Positions 46,256 to 59,300 of a DNA stretch of 64,000 nt are shown piece by piece. Origin of the DNA: Mytilus californianus (taxonomy: Eukaryota > Mollusca > Bivalvia > Mytilida > Mytilidae); NCBI RefSeq assembly GCF_021869535.1, contig NW_026262582.1:58788851-58852850 (forward strand), written 5' to 3'. The stretch's first letter is position 1; each line of letters starts with the position of its first letter. The position numbers and the translations under genes are program-made. The notes under the pieces were generated by a model, which saw only the letters and a list, made by a program, of their open reading frames with translations, had not been told where the DNA came from and ran no database searches.

Positions 46256-47285
46256 AAAGACATTTAATTCTTAAAATTTCCGTTAATACATTGATAGAAG
46301 TTAACATAGTCATTGATCCAATTGTGAAATCATCGAATACACATATCACCTACCTTGACACGAGCATCGTGACAGGTTCTATTAGTGAAGCAAGAACTAC
46401 TTGCTCTCCCTGAGCAACTGAGCTGATACCGATTTTTGACATTGTGTTACACAACCTGTTTGTTACTCTGTAGTGTTTTGCGGTTTTTCTTCTATAGCGT
46501 TAATATATCTGAATCATTCTTATGATTTTGGATTGCCGCTGGGTATTTCTCCTCTTTTGTTAATATCCAGACAATTTGTTTTGTTTGCAGTCTCCTTGGC
46601 AGACACGTGTTACAAACATTTCCATTTATTCATGTTTTAAAATTATTTACCGCTTTATTATCATTTTCCTCAAACAACATGTGCCAAAAAAATAAATAAG
46701 TTTTGTATGTGAATTAATAATGGTGGGTAGGTAATTATAGACATGTCGCAAGATACCGGGGCCTGGTTTTCGAAAGTATCTTATGACTAAGACATGTCTT
46801 ATGATGGTTTTAGGACATGTCATAGTCGTAAGATATGTTTTCCAAAAGTGTCCCCAGATACGGCATGTCATAACTTTTATCGTAAACTTGAGACACCTCA
46901 CGACATGACTTATGATGGTCTTAGGATTATCAATTTTTTTTTATCAAATTTTAATTACTTTTCATGTTCATTACAATAAAATAACAGTTGTGTTGCTCAG
47001 TCGGCTAGATAGTAAAGATTTATTCTTCTCCACTTCGTCAATTAAAATTTGAATCTCCTGTGACGTAAAGTTTTGACTCCTTTTCTTACTCATGATTTTG
47101 TATAATAAATATATTTTACATCCCAACTCCTTTGTTTTAACAGGGGTGATCTGAGTCGGATCACCCCTACCAGATCACCCAACCTTGAGTTTCTTTGTTC
47201 TGCATGCTTTCTTTTGTTCGAATTATTATTCGGAATAAAGACTAACTTTCAAAATTTATGTAAAAAAAAATCCACTAAATTTCCA

Positions 47286-47370
47286 GTGTCTATGCGGGGA
47301 ATCGAACTCAAGACCTTAAGCATATGAGGCCTCGATTCATACCCCCTACACCAGGGCGACTGGATACAAA
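47286..47370 (-). repeat. tRNA-like segment (SINE head or tRNA relic)
   Basis: On the - strand, TCCAGT and ACTGGA can pair as an acceptor stem. CCTGGTGTAGGGGG resembles an A box/D arm, and GAGTTCGATTCC matches the B box. The T stem does not pair, so a functional tRNA is unlikely. Confidence 0.45.
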
Positions 47371-47535
47371 GTCTAATTTAACATATTTAAACATTGTTTC
47401 CGGGGCTCATAAAGGGTATATACTATATAGTAATATATAAAGTATATTATAATTATCGTACTGCATTCTGAACTAGATGTTATGAAGCGTAAATGTTTTT
47501 TTCATATAGTCTAGAAGAGCTGGGATGTAAAATAA

Positions 47536-47633
47536 TTATCCCACTCGGACTTGGTGTGTCAGAGTAAGATCACCCTCTGGCCTCCTGCCATCGTGGTGAT
47601 CTTACACTGACACACCAATTCCGAGTGGGATAA
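47536..47633. repeat. 39-bp-arm hairpin
   Basis: Arms 47536-47574 and 47595-47633 pair with about three mismatches around a 20-nt loop (TTATCCCACTCGGA...TCCGAGTGGGATAA). Confidence 0.88.
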
Positions 47634-47927
47634 CTATAACATATATTATTTCTTTCCTTATATATATATAGTGTAGTACTTTATTAACGCATTTGCACGG
47701 GCATTTCGTCAAGCGGGTACTCGATGTACCGAATATTAAAAGTATTCACAATGAAATAACACTTCATGTATGATAATATATGAACGCGAAGTTCAAAATT
47801 TACTATATATACAAACTAAATTTAAACAAATTATCAACTCAGATTTTAACTCCTTTTCATATATAATTTCATGTTCATTATAATGAATAAAATAAATATT
47901 CGTAAATAATAAGAAGTGTAATAATTA

Positions 47928-48127
47928 GGAAGCTACCATTTGATTTTAATGGGGGGTGGGGGCTAGGATGAAAAATTTGGTCCTGCATTTCTGTTTTAGT
48001 TGTAATCTCTGTCCTGCCTTTTTATTATCCACTCTATTCGGTCCTGCCTTTTTTTTTTGCCAAGTTGCTCATCCTGCCTTTTTTCAAATTTCATCCTAGC
48101 CCCCCCTAAAAATCAAATGGTAGCTCC
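47928..48127. mobile_element. palindromic MITE (GGTAGCTCCC ends), copy 2
   Basis: Inverted ends GGAAGCTACCATTTGATTTT and AAATCAAATGGTAGCTCCC, flanked by TTA on both sides. Inserted in the 46758-48365 element. Confidence 0.85.
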
Positions 48128-48369
48128 CTTAGTATGTTCATACTTATTATTTTCATATTTATTTTTATCATTTTTTAATCATTATCTAAGAAAAAAGAAA
48201 ATCTGTTCACTTATGAGTCATAAGAGCATCACAGGTATGACTATCTTAGGACAGCTTTGATTTACATTCTATGACATATCATATGATAGTCATAAGATGG
48301 TCATAAAACTTGTCCTAATATATATCTTATGGCATATCTTAGGATACTTTCGAAAACCAGGCCCCTGTT

Positions 48370-49000
48370 GCTACTTCGAAAAAACGTGCTAGACCTATTC
48401 TAAAAACTGTTTCAGTACTAATATAAAAATGTTCGGACAACATGCGATATATCAAAAGAAAGCTTATTGTATTATCTTTTTAAATATTGCAAGCATTGTG
48501 CAGTGCGATGATAAATTTATGAGAAATAATAGTCCAAAGCTCGTAAAATAGTAATTTGTGTCCTATCCCGCGTAATATTTTGCTTGGTGATGTTAGACAT
48601 ATAACGAGTGTAGTGGATTCTTTTTACGTTTAAGTCTCAATGATAACATGCAGTTCATAACCAAATGGTGTGAATAATGCATCATACTTCAATTGTTATA
48701 AAATTACTTTATTTAGAGAAAGAAACGTTGAATAAATGTTCTGCAGAAAATCTGTTTTTAACGTTACAAAAAAAAAAAAAAAAGAGCGTGAGCGTGTTTC
48801 GGTATGTGAAACCTCTCTAAGCAATGATAAAGATTTTATTTTATTTTATCACATACTTTTTTCAAATCCATTACAAAACATTTTAAAAAGCTATTTTGAT
48901 ATGGATATCAATAGCGTATATGTTAAATTATAGACTCTTTATTATCATTATTCCCACATATAACGGATGTTAAATCTAATGATCACATTATTTTTTTACG
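48370..49000. other. intergenic, nothing recognised
   Basis: AT-rich sequence with a poly-A run near 48769. Confidence 0.5.
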
Positions 49001-49098
49001 TTATCTTCCGGGTCCTTTTCAGATAGAATAATACAAACAATTCCATTGGTTATCTTCCGGGTCCTTTTCAGATAGAATAATACAAACAATTCCATTGG
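49001..49098. repeat. 49-bp perfect tandem duplication
   Basis: TTATCTTCCGGGTCCTTTTC and the following 29 bases occur twice, at 49001 and 49050. Confidence 0.95.
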
Positions 49099-49799
49099 TT
49101 ATATGATGATTGGTATAGTTGTCATGGTTATGGGATAAATAATTGTACTGCCTGTGTATAGTAAATAGAGTATAGCCAAATTTGAGTATTTTAATGAAAA
49201 TATATAAATATCTTAATTGGAATATGCCCTGCGCATGCTCAAACGTATTCAAGTTGAAAATAAATGTTATTTGAATGCTTATTCATAAGTTATAGTTTTT
49301 CTTCTAATTTTGATATTTTGGCAGTTTAACCCACTCGTGTGTAATAGGGTTTCCCAAATTAGGATCGTTAGCTCTGACAGTGAACCCCACTGAAAATACT
49401 ATTCCTATTGATGATTTTTCTTTACCAAATTTAGAAGTGATAATTCCAAAAATGATGTCAGTATATTTGTAGAAAAGTTTCTATAGCAACCACTTATATA
49501 AAAGTCAGTACTTTTTCAATAGTTTCAGTTTATATATACATATTTCCCGAAAAAGGTAAGACTTGTTTCCATTAATGTTTCTACTTTCCAGTTTTGACAT
49601 ATAAAATGGATGATTTTTTTCTGAAATTTGGGTAACTTTTTCCATTTTTTGTGAAATAATGATTTGGTAGCTTTAATTATTTAAAATGACATATCCTGTT
49701 ATTTATTTCAAACAAAATATTTATATTTTTAGGTCCGATCTGATGATCTTTCCAACTGATTTTAACAGTTTTTCTTATTCTGTTGTGTTACAGACAGTA

Positions 49800-50145
49800 A
49801 CGCCATTGTCCCAGGTTAGGGAAAGGGTTGAACATTTACCAACAGGTTTAACTCTATCACATATTCTGTCTGTCCCAAGCCGGTACCCAGTTTCCAAAGA
49901 TTATCACTGGTTGCTGTCTACAATAATTGTTTTTCGTTTTTTTGTGTAATATCACTCGATTCGTTAGTTTTCTTCGTTGAAATACTTCACATTTTGTAAT
50001 TACGGGCCTTTTATAGATTAATCATACGGAATGGGTTTTGCTCATTGTTGAAGGCCGTACTGTGACCTATAGTTGTTAACATTTTGTCCTTTGGTTCTTA
50101 ATGGATAGCTGTCTCATTGTCAATCATACCTCATCTTGTTATTTC
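49800..50145 (+). repeat. interspersed repeat, long copy
   Basis: Fullest + copy of the family: a 5' part with CATTGTCCCAGGTTAGGG, then ACGGGCCTTTTATAG, TTGCTCATTGTTGAAGGCCG and GTCAATCATACCTCATCT. The reverse complement is at 51425-51760. Confidence 0.75.
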
Positions 50146-51424
50146 TAATAATGAAACATATAGTGGAGTCTACACGAATAGATCTATTTGATTCATAATT
50201 AAACCCATAATTTTATATAATAGTGAAATTTGGTTTATGAAAGGATATTACTCCACAAATAAAACCAAAATGCATGGAACTAACTGTGATATTTTATTTT
50301 TGAAAGATAGATTCAGCTTTGAGGAAGAGCATCATAAATTTTGTAAAACTTGGAATAAAAAAAACCCCGTGAAACATAGCTGCAAAGTCTGAGTAAGGAC
50401 GGTTACCACTTAACTCAATTATAAAAACTCAAGTTTTTATATTTTTGTAGAATTAACTGTCAGGAAATAAACCCTCTTGTTGAGGTGGTACATAACACTA
50501 CAGGGAGATAACTCTGTAAAAATCAGTTGAACGTTTTATTCACGGAAATATTAAGCTTCTCAATGATCAAAATTAGCGTTTGTCAAACTGCTATATATCC
50601 AATGAAATTTTTCTGATAAAGTGTGTGGTTCAAGTTTTTTGAAATTTTTATATCTTTGTCAAAGGGTCAAAGTAAATATTTTGTCAAAATTTTATGAAAA
50701 TTAAACGAGCCCAATTAATTTTAGTCGAGGTGTTTGGTACCACCTTAAAGAAGCTTTCAAAGAAATTAAAAGTCTATGCCTGAAGATAAAATACAAATGT
50801 ATATACTTGGTATACTTTTGCAAAGCACATTTAACAAAATTTAATATTGATAAAGAAGAATATGTTGATTTTGAGAAACCTTTTAAATTGATAAAAAAAA
50901 TCACTTAAAAAACAATTAAACATATTGTTAAAGAAAAGTATGATAAAATAACTGTTGAAAAATTTTTGAATATAGATAACAGTTACCTTCATTGTAATCG
51001 ATTTGTCATTCGTATCAAATTAGTTTTCATCCAACTGTGAACTTCTATATATAGCTATCACTTCATCGAATAACAATGATAATATTTAATGTACCATGAA
51101 GCTAGGGTAACATAATCATGTGTAATTAAGTTCGGTTCAGCCGGATACAAGAAAATAATATAATTCTTACTGTTTCCGTAAACAATATACATCATTTAGA
51201 CGTTTCAAAACGGAAAAATACATGATACCAACATTCAAAAACAACATTATTTCGGAAGTTATAGGAGTGTTAACTATTATATCTGACTGAAATTCAGTCA
51301 CGGGTGAACAAATGTTTATAATTATCAACCTGTTACTGAAGATACGACATATTTATTTATATATGATGAATTCAAGAAAAACTTGGATACATTAAATCAA
51401 ACAAAGAACGGTAAGTACAAATAC
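50146..51424. other. intergenic, nothing recognised
   Basis: AT-rich; no splice-supported exon or repeat array seen. Confidence 0.45.
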
Positions 51425-51760
51425 ATGTATGGATATAGGAAGATGTGGTATGAGTGCGAATGAGACAACTCTCCATCCAAGTTACAATTTATAAATGTAA
51501 ACAATATAGGTCAAGGTATGGCCTTCAACACAGAGCATTGGCTCACACCGAACAGCAAGCTAGAAAGGGCCCCAAAAAATTACTAGTGTAAAACCATTCA
51601 AACGGAAAAACTAACGGTCTAATCTATATGAAAACGAGAAACGAGAAACACGTATGAAATACATAAACAGACGACAACTACTGTAATCAGATTCCTGACT
51701 TAGGACAGGTGCAAACATTTGCAACGGGATTAAACGTTTTAATGGTACCAAACCTTCTCC
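51425..51760 (-). repeat. interspersed repeat, reverse copy
   Basis: GATGTGGTATGAGTGCGAAT, ATGGCCTTCAACACAGAGC and TTCCTGACTTAGGACAGGT are the reverse complement of 49800-50145. A third reverse copy with the GACTTGGGACAGGCAT block is at 60910-61215. Confidence 0.75.
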
Positions 51761-52070
51761 CTTTTCTGAAACAATAGTATAACATCACAACATAGAAAAA
51801 CACACTATAAAATATCAATTGGAAGGCTTAACTCAATCAAAAAACGTAAATTAACACACAATGAACGAATAAATTTTACCTGTGACACCTGAAAATACAC
51901 CGTTAATAAAAAATTACAAGGGATAAATAAAGTCAAAAGTAAATAAACAGGTTTAAACAAAGTTAAAGTATGATGCATAGATGTTTGAATATGGCAATAA
52001 ATATACAAGTATATTATACATTGTAACTGATCAAAACCCCAACCCTTTTTCATAACACCCTATTGAAAAA

Positions 52071-52468
52071 ATCTTTTTATTTTAAATTCTAATGTAAAAA
52101 TAGCACCTTTTAACTAACCAATAGAATTAAATTTTAAAACTATTTAAAACTTTTTAATTCTATTTGTAAATATATATATTCAGTTCTTACTAAACTTTTT
52201 CATACACCTCAGCACATGTTTTTTTTATAATATAACTATTATGTTTAATTAATTTTATATTTTAAAACTGCTATCTTTTTATTTTAAATTCTGATGTAAA
52301 AATAGCACCTTTTAACTAACCAATAGAATTAAATTTTAAAACTATTTAAAACTTTTTAATTCTATTTGTAAATATATTGAGTTCTTACTAAACCTTTTCA
52401 TACAACTCAGCACATGTTTTTTTTATAATATAACTATTATGTTTAATTAATTTTATGTTTTAAAACTG
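52071..52468. repeat. tandem duplication of about 200 bp
   Basis: 52071-52272 is repeated at 52273-52468 with a few substitutions and one small TA indel (start ATCTTTTTATTTTAAATTCT). Confidence 0.93.
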
Positions 52469-53343
52469 TAATGACTATCCTGTGAATTAATAATAATATT
52501 GCCCTAATTCATTTATCTGTACATAGGTTTATTTGTTCCCTTACATGTATGTTTTAAGGTGTATATAGTTGCTACAATTATACCCTATGGGTAGTGCTCC
52601 ACAACTAATGGAGAAACATACAAGAAACTGAAGTGAACTGAACTGTAGTAAATCATTGTTATTATGTTGGTAAAAAAATCAGGGATAAATCAGGGATAGA
52701 AAACATCATGAGGGAAACACAACAATTTTACTTAATAATACTACGAATCTTCAGTGAGAACAAAGGTGACAACTTAAAAAAAAGTTCCCAGTTTTTTCCA
52801 CGACCGGAAATTGTAGTACTACTCATGAATTTAGTAAAAAGTCGTGTTCAGTAATCAACGAGGAAAGAAGAACGAGATCTTGTGTTCATTTATATATAGC
52901 CAACTTGTAACATGCGAAAACATCCCTTGAATACATTAGAAAGGCATTCAAATGAGATAAATGGCATGTTGAGTACATACATACTGAGTCAAAGCCATTA
53001 TTTTTTTTGTCTATTAAAACACTTTTGTCATGTATAAGAGATGCATTAGGTCCTCCTTTGAATATTTTGCAGGTATTCATAATCCAATATAAAATTCCGT
53101 CCGCGGCTGTAAGTACAGGAGCCATTTTAGTTTTCCGTTTTATGGTTTGATGCAATTAGATTTTCCTCCTTTCCGTTATTGTTTGGAAATATGTATTTGG
53201 TACCCTCTAACCTTTCTTACAACGGCAAAAGTACACATTAGTGTGTTTGTGACTCCAATTACCCCATAATATATATCTTGTATCTAAAGTATATTAATAT
53301 ATATTTCAGATATTGCAAAAGCGTAAATACACAAATAAGCAGA

Positions 53344-53373
53344 ATGGGAGATTCCTGCAGTGGAAGAATATGG
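53344..53373 (+). CDS. cytokine gene, exon 1 (start codon)
   Basis: Ten codons from ATG to a perfect gtaagt donor. A tatatttcag acceptor ends at 53309, so the exon probably begins at 53310 with 34 bases of 5' UTR. No stop separates that acceptor from the ATG, so an upstream coding exon cannot be excluded. Confidence 0.65.
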
Positions 53374-56300
53374 GTAAGTAAGCGAAGTTCTAATTATCTA
53401 ATGCTACCAACGAAAATAAATCATGATAACAGCTGACATATACATACGCACAAAATAAAATTTGGAAAAGTTAAACAACCAAAGTTAGAAAAGTCAAACA
53501 GTAAAACATTCAATATTATAGAAGTAAAACAACCAAAGTTAGAAAAGTTAAACAACCAAAGTTATAAAGTTAAACAACCAAAGTTATAAAAGTTAAACAA
53601 TCAACATTATAGAAGTAAAACAAACAAAGTTATAAAGTTAAACAACCAAAGTTACAAAAGTGAAACAAGCAAAGTTATACCAACAATATTAAACAACCAG
53701 TATTGTAAAAGTTAAGCAACCAATATTATAAAAGTTAAACAACCAATGTTATAAAAGTTAAACAACCAAAGTTATAAAAGTTAAACAACAAAGGTTATAA
53801 AAGTTAAACAACCAAGTTCTACCCACGTAAAAGAGTTAAACTGTCATACTAAAGACGCAACAGTAGGTATCCGAAGTACAAAAACTCGTAAATCCATTTT
53901 CATTACTCAATGCAGGATAATAAACACTGAAGGTATAGCACGAACTTCACACTAAACGAGACATAGACAGGCTAAGCGACGCATGTTGTACATGCATCAC
54001 CTGCCACGCGAATTCAAACTCAGTCAAAGTGTAACGATAAATATCAATTGACTGTTCTGGTGTTGTAAGATCTAAGACCGCAAAAAACTTGTACTTTCGC
54101 GAAACGAGGAACGGCCACATCGTATCGGTCACATTATTTTGACGGTGACAGTGAAACTTGTGTAGTGTCTGTTTCAGTTGTTCTTTCTCATCACCTTTCT
54201 GAATGAGTTTTTGCGTAAGGAACACATCCCTGTTAATGAAGTAATATCTAAGCAAATGTACTTCAGCGTTTTGATCAAAACAAAAGTGCATGTGAACTCG
54301 ATCAAATATAAGTACGAAATAATATATTATATAAAAGTCCAAATCCAGGAGTACATGACAAAAATAGTGAAATTAAAATGTCAATATGAACACAAATATT
54401 ACAATTCTTAATTCACTTTCTGAATATTTATACCTGTTGATATAAAACAAACAATCTTTGTTCTCAAAACTGTCTATGCTTCACAGTCTCGGTTAGCCCA
54501 TTACGAATGGATCTCTCATTTTCTTTTCTTTACAGGTTGGTGTCGCTTTCACTTTTATTACTACAACCTTCGTATTGGTAGGGATCATTTGTTATAGAGA
54601 GTTTATGTAAGTAAACACGTTCTGCTTATGATTGCAGTTAACACGTTCTGAATACAATAGTAGTAAACACGTTCTACGTATGAATTCAGTAATCATGTTC
54701 TAATTTTGATCGCAGTAGACGTTCTACTTATGATTGCTGCAAACGGTAAACACATTCTACTTAAGGTAGCATTAAACACGTTCTACTTATTGTTACAGTA
54801 AACACGTTCTACTTAAGGTAGCATTATACAAGTTCTGCTTATTGTTACAGTAAACACGTTCTACTTAAGGTAGCATTAAACAAGTTCTGCTTATTGTTAC
54901 AGTAAACACGTTCTACTTAAGGTAGCATTAAACAAGTTCTGCTTATTGTTACAGTAAACACGTTCTACTTAAGGTAGCATTAAACAAGTTCTACTTATTG
55001 TTACAGTAAACACGTTCTACTTAAGGTAGCATTAAACAAGTTCTACTTATTGTTACAGTAAACACGTTCTACTTAAGGTAGCATTAAACAAGTTCTACTT
55101 ATTGTTACAGTAAACACGTTCTACTTAAGGTAGCATTAAACAAGTTCTACTTATTGTTACAGTAAACACGTTCTACTTAAGGTAGCATTAAACAAGTTCT
55201 ACTTATTGTTACAGTAAACACGTTCTACTTAAGGTAGCATTAAACAAGTTCTACTTATTGTTACAGTAAACACGTTCTACTTAAGGTAGCATTAAACAAG
55301 TTCTGCTTATTGTTACAGTAAACACGTTCTACTTAAGGTAGCATTAAACAAGTTCTGCTTATTGTTACAGTAAACACGTTCTGAATTGCAGGAAGCACGT
55401 CCAGCTTATGATTGCGGTTAATACATACCGTATGTGATTTTAGTAAACACTTGTTATTCATAAAACATGTTTTTCATCTGATTGTTGTTAAACCGTGCTG
55501 CTTATGTTCGCTGTAAACACGTTTCTCTACTGATCTCAGTGTACACGTACTGCCTCACATTGCAGTAAATCGTACTGCTTAGAATTTTTGATGATGACAG
55601 TTAACTTGTATTGTGCTATGAAAGCATAATGACTAAAATGAAACCAAGGGATCACTATTGAGTCAGCTTAAAATACATTGGACTAGTTCTTAAATAATAG
55701 AAATCATTACCGAAATAGTAATATTTCTAGATTCACTTTCAAAATATAACAACTACATGTAATTGTCGTAAAATAAGTGACATCGACCTGGTTAGAATGT
55801 GTTTCATTTGTTTGTTATACTTTTTTATATCAAAAAGTAGCGATTGTTTAAAAGATGGCAACCACTAGCGCTCACCTGAAATTATTACGATCATATAACA
55901 ATTTATTTTAGTTTTTGCAATCGATCATTTAACGATACAAATACAAGTGTACACATGAATTATGTGATATTTTATAGAGTTCAAATATCACCTTTTCTAT
56001 ATAGAACAAATGATGTTATTCAAATGACTTTTACGTCACACCTCATTTTTTGGTCTTCCTTAAGTTCTTCGACTAAGCTATGACTAGTTCTGTGATAAGA
56101 GGCAACGGACGATTACGATATTGATATAAAACAAAATATCATATTTACAAATATCTATGTTTAGTTGTAAAATATCTTGTAATTAATTTTCGGCATAATT
56201 TTCATTAATACACCAGAAGGCTGTTTGCTAACTTGTTCCTACATATTTTCAGATTTCATAAAGAAACGAAAGACACAAGAATTACACGTGAGAATCTAAT

Positions 56301-59300
56301 CAAATTTTACCCGTCAATATTTAGTATAAACAGTGAAAAGTACGTAGAGATTTTACTCGATGGTGCAAGAAAACGTACTCCGACGACAGATAGATTCAAG
56401 ACCGAATATGAATGTAATTTCAACTGCACAAACAAATTGGAGGGACAAGGCAGGAAAAAACGTCAATTGTCCTATGTACACAACCATGCCTGCTGCCAAT
56501 CGTAAGTTGTCTAATAAAACAGATGCTTGATACTTGGACTATTATACTAACGGGATTAGAATCTCGTCGGTTTTTCCTTGTGATATGACCAAATGACCGG
56601 ACTACACGAGATTTTACTTGTGAGGATTTGGAGTGAAAGATGTCAACGGCTGTGTAAATGTATTATGTCCCAGCTTGATCGAATTATACGCGTTATAAAG
56701 TACTTTAAGTTTGATGTGCTTTCTAAGAAAAAAAAATGAAAAAAAATATATTTCTAGATAATTAATAATTATGGACAATAAAAAGAAGCATGTTTTATGT
56801 CTTAACTTTAAGTTCCACTTTAAAGATAACATCTCCTCAATAATCATTTAAAGTTTGTTCACTATCCCATTGAGCTTGAAATAACGGAAACCACAGATAC
56901 GGTAAAGTCTGCGTCATATATCGTCTTACAATTGCTTACATCCACGTATTTTAAACTTTGGTAATCATACCACATCTCCTTATTTTTATATTACATTTAA
57001 ATTTAGAAATGGATAATGAGGGCTGGTTGAGATATGAACTTCACTACAAATGAAATTTTTACGATTTTCTAGTGTGCATTTCTGCATCATTTCAGCATTT
57101 GAAATATATCCCCAGATTCGATAGATAACACAATATTAAAGGGCTTGTGTACCTATCAGTATTTCCTTGATAGAGTGGTCTTGATAATAAAGAAACTATT
57201 GAACTTAGGGTTGTAAATGTTAAATATTGCTTATATACCATAGGAACATACATTTACGTTCTTCTGTTAAATATAACCTCATGATTATACTATCATGTAG
57301 CATACTAGTATATACCTTAAATTTCTTTTTCTTCAAAGATTTATATTTTTATGTCTTACCAATTATGACACTACTTAAAATTCTTGAATGTTTAATTTTT
57401 AATTTTTAATTAGGCTTTTCCTTTTTTGTCCCCATTTGGTCATAAAGCTCGACTAGTATTAAAGTATTTATTCATCCTTGACATTCAAATGTTTGGCTTT
57501 GTGCCTCCTGATTAGGTAAATTCAGAAAAGTTCTTCGGACGCAGCTATAAAGTTTTATTTTAAATATAAGGTTCACTTCTGACTAGCTATAACGAAACTT
57601 TACATAGTTTTGTTGGCCCGAGCGGATCTAGGCGAAACAATTTTGGACGATTTTATACCAAAAGTTTATATATATCGTGAAATACGTGAGTTTTCCTTTT
57701 TATTTGCGACCCAAGGGGGGGGGGGGGTACGCCCGCCACGCTCCCTGGATCGCCATTTCTCTAGAAGAGTCATCTATTTATGTCCCACTTATTACATTGT
57801 GTAACTAATGTTAAAATCCAATAAGTAATAGAAAGTTATACACATTAAATAAAGTATTAACCCATAGGAACAGTATCTGAAATAGCATTAAAGAGAACGA
57901 AATTTGAAAGACTGCAATTAAAAAAAAATTGAACTGAATAGCTCTCAAGACTCAACAATAACATATTGACCATGTTCAGTCTTCAGTCAAGTTTCGGACT
58001 TATCCACTGCTGTAAATTCAGTACTGTTCAGACAATTAGCTTGCAGATCAATTAAAATATATTCAGTTTATGTTCAGACTGGTCAGTAGCTGCCACTTAT
58101 CTGTAAAAACACAACAACATCATCCAGAGTTGCCTTAAAACAGATTGAACAGTGCTTGATTGACTGCTTGCAAATATCTGAACAGTACTGAATTGACAAG
58201 AAAATATTGGAAACAAATTTCTTTTCAGGACAAAGTTTATATTTTCAGACTTTCAGATGATATCAAGAATAAAATATCATTCGTTTACTAGTGCACGGTA
58301 TGGGTATTAAATTCATTTTTTGCAGATTTATTTAAGGATTTCATGTGATTCATTTGAGTAATCACTTATTAGGTATTGAACACCACATTTTTCTGACATC
58401 TTTGTATATTTTGTTTAGATTTCCTGTACATATAGCTCCTCCTTTTTGGAACAGTTTATATAACGGATTGAGAGAGATAGTACAGTTTAATGACACGCAG
58501 TTGGGGTATCCATTGCTTCAAATTTTCTTCCAGGAACAATGCAGGTTAGTATTTGATTTTTTTTATGAGTGTTTCATGTCTGAGTTGTGTAAAATATAAA
58601 ACCAAGACGGAATATATTATCCGACTAGAACATGGTCTCAGACAATTTTGATATCCTCGGCCGTTAATTGATCAAATGAACTTATAATGAATCTTTAATG
58701 CATCAAAAACTGTATATTGTGTTTCGTTGTAATTCAAAAAAAGTTAGTTTTGTAGTAATCTTTTAAAAAGAAAATACAAAGTTGGTACATTTAGGGAGCT
58801 ACCATTTGATTTTAAGGGGGGGGGGGCTAGGAGTTTTGAGTAAAAAAAAGGCAGGATGACAATTTAGGATGACAATTTAGGTAAAAAAAAGTCAGGATAA
58901 ACTTTAAAAAAAAGGCAGGACAGAGATTACTACTAAAAAAAAAGCAGGACAAAATTTTTCATCCTAGCCCCATAAAAATCAAATGGTAGCTCCCTTGTGT
59001 GACTCTGAAGTTTTTGTCGTTTAATATGAAAAAAGGAAATAGTATTGGTCTTTATTTTTAATCTTTTAAATGCACAAGAAAAAACAAGTGATTTGATTTT
59101 CGTACACGTGTACTGGAACACCTTTTATCAGGTAAGGGCTTGGCCACAAGTTTGGAAAGCGAAAAATATAAATTAAGGGTACGTAGTTTACCGATTTTCA
59201 AATCTCATAAATCGATTAAGAAGACAAAAGAAAGTAACAAACAAAAACTGAGAGAATCGCACGAACTTGTAATGAGAGAGACCGGATACGTCAACAGAGT

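Larger units (their letters stand above)
46758..48365. mobile_element. 1.6-kb TIR element without transposase
   Basis: Perfect 23-bp terminal inverted repeats at 46758-46780 and 48343-48365 (GGGGCCTGGTTTTCGAAAG and complement). Subterminal regions carry repeated TCTTATG, CATAAGA and ACATGTC motifs in both orientations. No coding frame. It contains a tRNA-like segment, a long hairpin and a nested MITE. No clear target duplication. Confidence 0.8.

Noticed and set aside
47286-47370. Functional tRNA gene
   Set aside because: B box and acceptor-like ends are present, but the T stem does not pair and the anticodon arm is weak.
54740-55385. Possible CRISPR-like array
   Set aside because: The whole 52-bp unit is conserved with no variable spacers, and the setting is an animal intron; it is a minisatellite.
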